Assembly (NCBI RefSeq): GCF_008831285.2
Contig: NC_045148.1
Location: forward strand, 17,477,002-17,539,001
Direction: 5' to 3'
DNA from: Nymphaea colorata
Lineage: Eukaryota; Streptophyta; Magnoliopsida; Nymphaeales; Nymphaeaceae
Length of the DNA: 62,000 nucleotides
How positions within the stretch are numbered: position 1 is the first letter of the stretch; each line of letters starts with the position of its first letter. Below the pieces are notes generated by a model. The model was not told the origin of the DNA and did not search any database. It was given only the letters and a program-made list of their open reading frames with translations. Below are positions 10,573-21,367 of the stretch, piece by piece. Made by a program: the position numbers and the translations under genes.

Positions 10573-13322
10573 GGACAAGAGGTCCCCTAAATACAAAAAC
10601 AATCCGCAAAAAAATGTACCGCAAAAAACACACACAAGTAAGAAGAACAAATATACAATACAATGCACAGAAAAATAGAAGAGAAGAGGAAAGACGAAAT
10701 GGCACAGTCACCCAACCACAGTCAGATGGCGGCGCTTTAACCGAATGGCGAACTGGATATCCCCTTGCACAAGACGAGCCACAAAATCTGGTGAAGAGAA
10801 GGTGCCCCTGAAGACCTTGTTGTTGCGCTCCACCCAAATGCGCCACCAAGTTGAAATGAGCCACGACCTCCAGACATGACCCCAGGAAGCAGTCAGGTGG
10901 GGGGAAGGACAAAAGATGAAGAGAAGACGAATGGATGGTGAGTTTGGAAGATTACTAACAAGGAAAGGCCAAGTACAGGGAAGGACACTAGAGAAAAAAT
11001 GGCAAGATGTAAAAAGGTGGACCCGAGACTCAGTCGCAACAAGACATAGGAGACAATGGTTAGCCAAACTGATGCCAAGGCGCTGTAGGTGATCAAAAGT
11101 GTTGATATGGTCAGTCAGAAGAAGCCAGACAAAAGCAATGGTACGAGGAGATGGGCCAGAAGACCAAAGAGACAGGGTGGGGGGGGGGGGGGAGTGACGC
11201 GACAGAAGGACAAAAGGAGGCCAGGTAGCAAGAAGAAAAAGTGAACTCACGGGTAGGTGAACGGGGCCAGGATGGGGAAGTAGACGATGAGAGGTCAGCA
11301 AAACGGAGGAAAAGAGAAAGGACAGAAAGCATGTCAGACCAAAAGTGAGAGGGGGAGGTGTGACAGATAGAACTATACCAGACGCTAGGGGAAGGCAGGT
11401 CGAATTTTGAACTAATGAATTTGGTGATGGGAGAATGTTCAGCTAACCGCCACCACCAAGAACACAGAGAAGACTCGCAAGCCCGACTAAGGTTGGTAAC
11501 CCCAGCACCCCCAAGAAGACGCGGAAAGGCAACCACATCCCAATGTGCAAGGCGATTTGAAGGTCGATCACCATCCCAAATAAACTTACGAATAAACTTA
11601 TCAAACCTACGCAAAACAACTACAGGAGGCCGAAAGACAGACAGAGCATGGAGAGGGACCGACGCAAGGCAGTGCTTTCCCTGCCAACACTGAAGGCGAT
11701 CCGTAAGCTTCTGCTCCACCCCATCTCAAAAAAAGGGAGCAGGAGGCGACAACGTAATCTGAAGCCCCAAATAGTCCATGGGCAGGTTAGTAGCCTTACA
11801 CCCAAAGCAAGCTTCCGCGAGAAGTACCGTGGCCGGATCCGCGTGAATGAGGGAGAGGTGACACTTGGCGGAATTGATAGAAAGACCCGAGATGAGCTCA
11901 AAGACCCGAAGGATGAGCCACGTTCTCACAATCTGCTGGTGGGAAGCACTGCCGAGCAGGAGAAAATCATCAGCATACTGAAGGGTGGAGAAGGACGGTA
12001 AGTGGGGGAGCGAATGAGGTGTGAGGAAGCCAACGACCGTTGCGTGATGGAAAAGCGTAGAAAAACTCTCAGCAACCAAGTTGAAAAGCAAGGGCGATAA
12101 CGGGCAACCTTGACGGAGGCCACGCTCGAGACAGAAGAAATCGCCACACTTCCCATTGAAGGAGACCGCAAGCTGGGCCCCAGTGACAAACGACATGATC
12201 CACTGCCTAAACGAAGGACCAAACGCAAGACGGGTGAGGATGTCAGAAAGGAACTCTCAACTAACCGAGTCAAAAGCCTTAGAGATGTCCAACTTAAAGA
12301 TGAATGAAGGTAGCCGTAGACAGTAAAGGGAGTAAACAACCTCATTAGCTAGGACAACCGCGTCCTACAGACGCCGACCCTTGACAAAAGCAACCTGGAA
12401 GGGGTTAATGACTGAAGGCATGACATGCGCAAGCCGCAAAGAGAGCAACTTAGCAATAAACTTGTAAGGCGTGCCTAGGATGGAGATCGGGCGAAAGTGG
12501 GTGACGTCCGTAGGGTTAGGGCGCTTAGGCACCAGAACGCAGGTAGCTTGATTGAATTCCTTTAGGAAAACAGAATTGAAGGCGAACTCATCACAAAACG
12601 CAAACAAATCCGCGCTACAAACCTCCCAAAAAGTACGAAAAAATTCGACTGGGAAACCATCAATGCCGGGCGCCTTACCAGAGCCAAGGGGCCAGACCGC
12701 GTTCTTGATCTCTTGGTGTTGGAAGGGCCACTCAAGAGCGATCGCACAAGAGACAGAGAGAGAGGAGAGGTGAAAATCCGGCAGCGTGGCACAGAAGCGA
12801 AGAGGTTTAGAGTAGAAATCTTGGAAATGAGCGCTCAGGGCCGGGCGGATGTCATCACCAAGAAAAACCCTGCCCCCATGTGACGGCGCCTCTAAGAGGC
12901 GGCCAAGTGAAAGAATCTAGAGTTCTGGTCCCCATGCGTGAGCCAACCATGCCTAGAGCGTTGCTGCCAATGGATAGACTCCCTAATTCGCCACTCCTGG
13001 GCAAGGCACTGCAGACAAAGGAGACGGGAAGAATGATCCGCAAAAATATTATCAGAGGCCTGAAGGGACATGATCTCCTCATCCCAATCGGCCACTTCCA
13101 AAAATTTGCTGCGCCAGAAAATGCACTTCCAGGCGAGCGCCTCCCTCCTGATGGAGTGCAACTTCTGCAAGAGCCTGAAAGCAGCCCACCTACCATTGAC
13201 TGCACGAGCCCACCAATTAGGGACGGTAGCTACAAAGGATTCATCACGGAGCCACCAAATCTCAAAACGAAACCTGGCGTGCCCGATATCAGCCCTACCC
13301 CGAAGAAGGGAAATGAGCAGCG
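10573..13322 (-). mobile_element. 5'-truncated L1-type LINE retrotransposon
   Basis: About 2.75 kb on the minus strand with the C-terminal part of a non-LTR ORF2. Order from right to left is linker, reverse transcriptase, and zinc-binding C-terminus. The apurinic endonuclease expected upstream is missing; the element stops at a (GA)n tract at 13323. Such 5' truncation is usual for LINE insertions. A run of 14 or more G lies at about 11179-11193. No target duplication was identified. Confidence 0.85.
10708..13205 (-). pseudogene. LINE ORF2 remnant: reverse transcriptase and zf-RVT domain
   Basis: The RT N-terminal part (12365-12607) shows ATCVLVPKRPNPTDVTHFRP and ILGTPYKFIAKLLSLRL, ending at GRRL before a TAG at the position where L1-type elements usually read LDAV. 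In the same frame after the stop come FIFKLDISKAFDSV and, at 11726-12196, RGLRQGCPLSPLLFN and the catalytic YADDFLLL. Closer to the 3' end the zinc-binding region reads RLGISLANHCLLC then HLFTSCHFF, followed by WWRIWVERNNKVF. Stops and shifts break the frame, so it is not an active ORF. Confidence 0.85.

Positions 13323-13356
<34 letters not shown>
13323..13356. repeat. (GA)n microsatellite at the LINE truncation point
   Basis: About 17 GA dinucleotides mark the 5' boundary of the LINE homology. Confidence 0.9.
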
Positions 13357-13359
<3 letters not shown>

Positions 13360-14111
13360 TTCATGTAAATCTTAAAAAGGGTACCACTTTTAGAGTTAAG
13401 TTGTTGCGAAACATTGGCATTAAGCGATTTCTGAGTTTTCCCTCCATTTGCCAATTGAAATTTATGCTGCCTTCATAATTTTAGGATGCAAAGTTCCGTG
13501 TGTACTGAACTCTTGGCATCCTTTCGACTAGGCGGCTATGGAGCAGTACTTATAGCAAGGGCATGACATTTATTATGATACAGAATTTCTCTACAGCAAA
13601 AGGCTGGTGAAATTTTCTTTTATTCAATGCACACCTACCAATTAATGCAGGTCTCAAGTTAATTTCTAGGTCAATGATATCCCTACATATAAGAATGAAA
13701 GGTAATTCCCTTATGAGTTGCTCTTTTCCTTTTTTCTTATTTTCCAATTTCTTTTGACATTTAGTTCACAAGCTAAATCTAATTGACGACTTGTCATCTT
13801 CACGTACTCATCTTCTCTAGTTTTTTCTTTTGGTTATTGATCTATTGTTTCCTTGACCAACTAAATATAGATCTGATAATTGATGAAGAAAACCAACTTA
13901 CAATCTGCTATACTTGGCCTAAGATGTTCAGAGAAAGAATCCTATATATTAAAACCGATCTTCAGTTATCGCATAGTTGAGTTATAGATGGCATAAGTAC
14001 CATGGGAAAACAACCCAGAAATCCATAGTTCATATTACAAGTTTACAATTAGGAAAACTAGGGCAAAGTCCATGATACATGGTTCATCTCAATTTAAAGC
14101 TTTATTTGGAG
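13357..14111. other. Intergenic, nothing recognised
   Basis: AT-rich sequence with no open frame of recognisable family, no terminal repeats and no RNA gene seen. Confidence 0.6.
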
Positions 14112-14119
14112 GGGACCGG

Positions 14120-14476
14120 TAGAGTTGCACACTAGTCGAATAGAGCTCGAGCCCAAGTCAAGCTCCATGAAACAGGTTCGAGCTCAACTCAATGCCATAG
14201 CTAACTTGTTTATGTTAAGTTAACATTATCATTTCTTTTAATTCATTTAACTGGTTTGTTTTAATTAATTCAACTATGAATGTCCATCTAACAATTAATG
14301 CTAATCAAGCCAAGCTGAGTTTAAATGAGTTGAATTATAAATCTCGAACTACTCATTTAACATTTCAAACAACTCGAAATCGACTTGTTTACAAATGAGT
14401 TGTGTTCGATCGAACTTAGTTTTTCAAAGCGAGTTCAAGTAAAGCCCAAGTTGACCCAACTCATTGTGCAGCCATG
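14120..14476. mobile_element. hAT-like miniature inverted-repeat element, CGAG-rich
   Basis: About 357 bp. The left end TAGAGTTGCAC matches the complement of the right end (CATGGCTGCAC) at 7 of 11 positions. Subterminal regions are rich in CTCGAG/GAGCTC-type motifs on opposite strands. Flanks GGGACCGG (14112-14119) and CGGACTGG (14477-14484) match at 6 of 8 positions, as expected for an aged 8-bp hAT target duplication. There is no coding capacity. It shares terminal style with the element at 44553-47407. Confidence 0.6.
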
Positions 14477-14484
14477 CGGACTGG

Positions 14485-17400
14485 AATATTGCATTAATGC
14501 TTTACACTCGCTTGAATAGCCCAAGACGATGTGACATGATCTCCTTAATTGATATTCTTGTCCATCTTATGCAATATACGCCACTATTTTTTTTATTGAA
14601 AACGTGCTAGCTAGATTCGCAACATACGAGCTATTTCTTGCCAATTAGAATATGACCAAGGATTAAAAATTAGTACTGAACGTCTTGTCATCAATATTCC
14701 AAAAGAAAAATGGGCAAGCAGCTAGCATTACAATCAGACTTTTCACTCAAAATAAAACTTCTTCGCATGATATGTGTCAACAATGTTACTATCTGTTTTC
14801 GTGTTCTAACATTATTACTTATGTCCTTATTTTCCAAAGCTGAACAACTTATGATAGGCTATATAGTTGTAGCTTTAATACTATCCGACCTTTCATAATA
14901 TTCCCTAAGAAGAAAATGCTTGCTGACCTTATAGTAATTCATCTTTGACATTGTCAAATATATTAACCACTTGGCAATGAATATTTTGTTATATATTGCC
15001 CACTAGAACTATTATATCTATTTTTTACTAACCTCCCAAAGTGTTCTATTTTTCAGCTGATCCTCATATAATTGAAGCTCGAACCGCTGCTCATCAGTTA
15101 TTTTTCCTTGGAACCGTAAATTTTTTGCCGATCTTATGAAAAACGGTACTCGATGAATATGTAACATATTATATTTTAGACGGTACATTTCGGCACCAAT
15201 GCTTCATAAACATTTAGCTCTATAATTTCAAATCATTTCAAGATTTGGACTGATATATATCCTATGTATGCTTTTCCTTTTGCTAAAGTTTCTCATAGTG
15301 GATGCCTTTATTCTCCATTTTTTAATATACTTTTATGGATTTATTTGTTAGCTATCCAAGAACTGGATTTTTTTTTAAACTACGGTCCAACTTTGTAAAA
15401 TTAATTTGAATGGTTTAATTATAAGTGTATGACCACCTACTCTCTAGCCTAGCCTTCTTGAGAATAGAGCTGGGCATTGGGTTGGGCCCGGTCTGATGTG
15501 AAGTTTGGCTCCGGCCAAGCCGTAGCCTATGACTGCAACATAATCTCGGCCCACCTTGGCCCGGCTAGATTAGAATACATTTTTTTAATATAATTTAATA
15601 TATAAATATAATTAATGATAACACAGCAGAATGTTTGTTACAGTTAATAAGTGACCGACGTCTTCATTATCGAAACCATGTTAGAAGTCGGCCAATTAAG
15701 CATCAAAATAAGTTTATTTTTCTTTATTTAACTGGTTTTGATGTTAAAACTATGTTTCTAACATGATTATATTGTCAACTAAATGGAGTTAAAGGAAAGT
15801 GATCGCGCATGATTCCCCTTTCAAATGCTTGCCTTCTTCCTCCTGCCCCTCTTTTGCAGGTAGCACTTCAGAAATACAGTATCGAACGTTGGATGATTAT
15901 AACGCTTATAATGTTTAGTAATATTGATTCTCATGTGATGAACATCCAATTAGGTCAAATTGTTTTTGTCCCAAGCCGGTCATATTTTGCAGGATTTCCT
16001 TGTTCTCCCAATTGTGCAAATTCCCGTCCTCTGTTCCACTACTACCTAAAAAGAAATGTTCTACTGTTTTTAAATAGCAGAAGATACAATGATCACTTGG
16101 GAGTTTTCTTATTAGTTAAATTATTAATACTGTTTCGACTCAATAATGGTGCTGCCACTTGCCTAAGCTAATAATTCCTCCATAATTTTGTTGGTGCTTC
16201 TTCAAGATGCCATGAAAGTGAAAGATCCTAAGTGTTTTACATATGCACATACAAATATCTGCTTATTGCAACATGCTTTGTGTATATGTTCTGCACCATG
16301 GATTAGGGCTTAAGGGGTCTTTGGAATGGAGTATGTTATTCCAGAGTGAGAAGATATGAAGGGTACAGACCTAAAGTCTTGTGGAGGATAGCAGAAAACT
16401 TGTTTAAACTGTGGAGATTAGCTCACTCGATTGAATATCCATTAATTAACTGGTTGAGTTAATGATGAAATAAAATTAGCGACACCTCGAAAGGGATGCC
16501 TTTCGTTGAGGGAAATGTTTTCACAAAACTAAGTCAAAGTAAAGATCAAAACAGCAACAAATAATTTCCTGGCAGCAGAGAAACAACAGAACTCGGCCTC
16601 CCAAGATGCCACAATAAAGTTTGAACCCATGACAATTAGCTGCCTATTGGCCACCCCTCACCACCCTTTGCTGGTTCTACTAATCACTCCTAGCATTCAC
16701 AAGTTCTGCAAATTTTTGTCAAACTTTTGGCAGAGGATTTAAGTAACTTAATCGATTAATTTTCAGTAAAGATTTTCCTTTATTCTATTCTGTACTAGCC
16801 TGAGTGATTGGTGTCGATCCAACGTCTACAGTTTGAGCTATTATATCATGATGTTTCTTTTAGAATGTGTTTCAACAGCTTAGTTGGTTGGAGAATAATT
16901 TCTTGTCCTTGAGGAATCATACCTACTGTTGAGTGCCTTCGATCTTCATCGGTTTTGTTTAATGGAAAAACGTAAGATGTCCTAAACATTCTAAAAAAAG
17001 TGACAGGAACGTGAAGCAATTGTATTCAAAATGCTTCTCATAAAGTTGGGGACTGTTTGGTAAGAGTGAAAATTTCTGAGTTGGTGGGTTTTTGCAAAAG
17101 AAAAGAAGCAATTAGTGTGACGGAAATAGCTAAGAAAGCTAGTTTATGTTCCCAAGCTTGGATATCTGCAAATTTTCCTCTAATACCTTTAAACATGTCA
17201 AATGACCATGTGAAGAAGCTCTTGATTCCTTTAACTCAATTATTATCTGGACTGTGAGGGCTCTGCAGTGGTTCTACTTCTACATACCAAACACGTTTAT
17301 ATGTGAAATAATAAATTAAGGCTCACGGATACCATCGTGCTTTCTGCTATCTGTCTTTCTTTATGAACAAAGCATCGACTTTTCCTAATTTCTGAATAAA

Positions 17401-18894
17401 AAACCGATACTCTATTCCTAGGGTTGCATCCTTCTCAAGATCGAATTAGTTGCTGATTCTTTCTAAATCTGTTATAGTGCTGGATTCTATTAAGAATTCA
17501 AAGGTTGCCTGGAAGGGACTGTGTGCTTCACAGTTAGAGCTTCAATAGTTGAGTAAATAATTTTTTTTCATCACCAAGAACAATTTATGGGCACTTCACC
17601 ATGCTCTCTTCAAGATAATCACATAACTTACAATTTACCTACTCAAACGTATCTTTAATCCAGGTGGGCAGATTTCCTTTTTCTGGATCAGTTTGCTGTC
17701 CGTCACATAAAAGAAGACAATGGTTTGGCCCATGACTTCACTTTAAGTTGACGTTCACTTCAATCATTGAACCGTCTGCAGAAGATCTAGAATTCCATGG
17801 GTGTCATCTCACTGATCAGCGGCTCAAGATGAGAACATATACAAGGCCTGTTAATTTATTAAGATAAAAGAATCAGGATATTTCTGTGTGCAAGTTGCGC
17901 AAGTTGAGAATCTCCTCACCGAGACTCCTCACGAATGGCCGGTCGCTAGGCTGGAGAAGCGGCATCTTCCTCATCTTTTTTGTTTTTTCCACTTTTCTTG
18001 ACGTCATGTGCTGCAGAAGAAGCTTAGCCATCCGCCATTCCGTTGCTTCTGCACAGTTGAGACAGGCAATTCAATAGTTCTGTCAAGTGGCCGGAGCTAG
18101 CAGGGTCAGGTCCACTTACACCAATAGCGACCGGAGGGCCAGACCTCTCCCCCATTGATGATCATGTCCAGAGATGGTAGATGCCGTCGTGTGGGAAAAT
18201 ACATCGCTGTCCCTGCGAGAGCAGCTGAGATTTGTTTTCTCATGGAAAATGGTAGGAAAAACTATCACATATGTAAATTTCCTCTTGTATCATTGCTGGG
18301 AGACTGTTTCCTAGCCTTCAGACTTCATCTAGAACAAGACCTTTCTGCGTAACACAGTAAATAAGAAAATGAACAGTTTGAGAAGATTCCTCGTCTGAGC
18401 GAAATTAACAGATCATTGTGACCACCTTTCCCAAACGAGAGCAAAAGCAATTCGCAGCCATGCTGAAGTTTCTAGAACCATTCCAAAAAAAAAAAAAACT
18501 TCTCGTGCTGGAAAAGATTCGCAGGCGGCTGTGATTGGGACTGAGAATGAAGCCAAATAGAAAAAGAAAAAAATTACGCACATACTCAATTCCCATTTGC
18601 CACATGGCTACAGTACATCGGCAAAAGCGTGAACAGCAGAATGAAGTCTTGTCTCACATTCTCTCTCTCTCTCCACGAATTTTAAACTTATCAAAAGCAT
18701 TCGAATCTTTGGCTACTGTTTGAAACATTTATCTTTTTTGTGATACACTAAGAAGGTTGAACCTGGCATCTGCTATTCTCCGTATGAGAAAACGTCAGCA
18801 CCAACCACTACTGTATAGCCACCAAGGCAGACACACAAGTTGGTTCAGTGAAATGCATCAACCCAAAGTAAATTGTGGGGATTCAAACGATTGC
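14485..18894. other. Intergenic with transposon scraps only
   Basis: No gene supported. At 15465-15570 lies a fragment starting TAGAGCTGGGCATTGGG that resembles the left end of the GGCCC-rich element at 41679. Near 16315 and 17046 the strings GGGGTCTTTGGAATGG and GGGGACTGTTTGGTAAG resemble Tourist-type (PIF/Harbinger) termini, but no matching partner ends were found. Open frames at 15809-16171 and 17057-17257 match nothing I know. Confidence 0.5.
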
Positions 18895-19148
18895 TAGGTT
18901 TGTACAACGAGCTAATTTGAACTCGACTCAAACTTGTTCCGTTAAGCTTGACTCCAGATTGAGCTCGAATGAGTTGGGTTCTTGTTAAACCCAAGTAAAC
19001 TCGTCTAATGCAAGTTTTTTTTTTGGTAATTTTCAAACAAAGAAAGGAGATCACATCAGTTGGTAAATGAGTTTAAACAAGTGGAGCTAGAGCTGGGACT
19101 CAGACTATTGAATTAAGTTTAAACTGAGATTATGTAACTTGACTTGAA
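18895..19148. mobile_element. CGAG-rich hAT-like element, left part
   Basis: Begins TAGGTTTGTACAACGAGC, like the complement of the right end of the 44553-47407 element (TAGGGCTGCACAACGAG). GAGCTCGAG-type motifs follow. A plausible right end (complement CAGGGTTATACACAAGC) falls inside the adjacent tandem repeat at about 19240, so element and flank appear to have been amplified together. No clean target duplication was seen. Confidence 0.45.
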
Positions 19149-19615
19149 CTCAAGCAGAGCTCAAGCTGAGCAATATATGAGTCAAGTCGAGTTGAGGTGA
19201 CCGAGCTCGAGCTTAACTCGGCTTGTGTATAACCCTGACCAACTCGGAGAATCTTCCTAACTTTTGATTCTAGCGGCACTTATTCGTTGTCACTCGCCCA
19301 CCCACTCAAGCAGAGCTCAAGCTGAGCAATATATGAGTCAAGTCGAGTTGAGGTGACTGAGCTCGAGCTTAACTCGGCTTGTGTACAGCCCTGACCAACT
19401 CGGAGAATCTTCCTAACTTTTGATTCTAGCGGCACTTATTCGTTGTCACTCGCCCACCCACTCAAGCAGAGCTCAAGCTGAGCAATATATGAGTCAAGTT
19501 GAGTTGAGGTGACCGAGCTCGAGCTTAACTCGGCAGCCCTGACCAACTCGGAGAATCTTCCTAACTTTTGATTCTAGCGGCACTTATTCGTTGTCACTCG
19601 CCCACCCACCCAAGT
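19149..19615. repeat. 156-bp tandem repeat, about three units
   Basis: CTCAAGCAGAGCTCAAGCTG recurs at 19149, 19305 and 19461, an exact 156-bp period. Each unit combines a CGAG-rich hAT-like terminus with unrelated flank (CTTATTCGTTGTCACTCGCC). Units 1 and 2 are nearly identical; unit 3 has a short deletion in the CTCGGC...CCCTGACC junction. Confidence 0.9.
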
Positions 19616-20294
19616 TCCCGAGACAAGCTAATTGGCTGATCCAAGACCAGGTTCACGATTGCCTACAGTTGGTTGGTCCACTGACAATTGTACTAGGACC
19701 AAAAGTGTTGTCGAAGTCTTTGGGTGGCACGAATAAGTAGGACCTAATCCGAATTGGTTGGGCACAAGAGGATATGGGCCTCCGTTTGAAATTGAAATGC
19801 TGTAAAAGGTTGGGGGCTTGGCCGGGCTAGCTAGACCAGAGGTGCCTCACATAAACCTAGATGCACAACTAAACAAACAACTTGGGTGGTGCTTAAAGAC
19901 CTGAAATTCATGTGAAGTACATATATGGTAGGATGGTTCTTAATTAAAAATACTGAACTGAACTGGTTTTTGAAATGGTGCCTCATGTATCCAACTTGGA
20001 TTCTCAATCAAACTTATTTATTTACTTCGGGCATGCTTCTTTTCATTTTTCCGTTTTTAAAGAATGAAGGTTCTGGGTCATGCCCCTCCTGAATCCTGTG
20101 GGATTTGATCTTGGTACTTCTTTTGTTTCGTCTTTGTCCTTGATGGGCCACTGGGTTGGTGATCTAGTTGCGGGCTCACTTCTGAGTTTCAACCCCCCGG
20201 GCTACTTAGTTGACATACCCTTCATATGCTTGTCTCTTTGGAGATCTATGGCGACTCGTTTCCATAATCAGAGATCTTGGCAAGATTTCCAAAA
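19616..20294. other. Intergenic, nothing recognised
   Basis: No gene or terminal repeat seen. The stretch at 20080-20304 is open but resembles no protein family. Confidence 0.5.
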
Positions 20295-21350
20295 TTTATC
20301 ATAATTTTGGTGCTGGATGAGAGAAAAGGATACAAAATATAAAATATGGCAGACATTGGAAACACAGAAAATTAAAAATTTTCATGAACATGGCATAACA
20401 ATATCACCATATTATCATGAAATTATTATAAAAATTGAATTTGCTTGCTCGGTGAATAACTTTTTCTCCCTTTTCTTATTTTTCTCGTTTCCTAAAATTC
20501 CAATAGTTACTGAGGTTTCCTGAATATTTTCGTACGATGTATTTGAAAACCAATGGTATCACAAGATCTTGCTTCATCAACATATGGCCGAGGCTGATAC
20601 CTGGGGTGTGATTAATTTTCGCTTCATGCATTTATGATGGCCCTGTTGGGCCCTTTATTAATGAGCTTTTAATTGGTTCAGCATCGGTCGTATCTGATGG
20701 CTGTTAAGTTGTTGCTTGAAGCCCTTAGCTAACGTATTTTTCTTTTGAAATTAGTTTTGTTGCTTTCTAGTTTGCAGTTGTTAAGCTATTGAGTTTGAAC
20801 TAGCATGTAGTTCCTCCAGTTTCAGATTGCAAATTCTCTTACTGCACGCCAGAGACTCGAATTCAAATTTTTTTGGGGCCTCGTGTTACTGTTGTTGCAG
20901 ATATTACTGTTGCTAGAGGATCTGTACACCTCTCTTCAGCTGCAACGTTCCTTTTCTTTTTCTTTTTGTTTGGCTTGCTATACAGTTCCTGATGACCTTT
21001 CATTAACTGCCCTTGGAACTTCAGGACTTGCAATAAAAACATTGTTCTGTCTCAAAAGGCTTACACAATCGCAATCAGTAAAAAAGTCGATCTTACAAAA
21101 TGAAAACACAAATTATTTATGCTAACAATGCAACAGTGCCACCTTCAACCTTGACTACAAGCTCCACGTTGTCCCTTCCAAACACTAACTCTCAAGGACT
21201 TGGACAAGAAAAAGTCATGTAACCTTCCCAACCAGTGATAATTTCATGAGCATAGCAGATGATGAATAAGAGGGATGACTTTAAAAAATATAAAAGGAGA
21301 ATTCAATAGCCCAATCCTTCTTTGGGTGCTTATTTTTGAATGACGATAGT
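20295..21350. repeat. 3' flank of gene B, duplicated beside gene C
   Basis: This block is collinear with 53541-54077 plus 60854-61335. Shared landmarks include ATCATAATTTTGGTGCTGG, the CAATATCACCATATTAT region, the GGCCCTGTT region, AGATCTGTACACCTCTCTTC and GAGTTCCTCCCATCAC. In the gene C copy the block is split by a copia retrotransposon. The block is noncoding and immediately 3' of both resistance genes. Confidence 0.85.
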
Positions 21351-21367
21351 CAGAGTTCCTCCCATCA

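Noticed and set aside
10376-10912. 178-codon minus-strand frame with Tyr-Ile runs
   Set aside because: Mostly translated (TA)n and (GA)n microsatellite joined to an off-frame part of the LINE tail.
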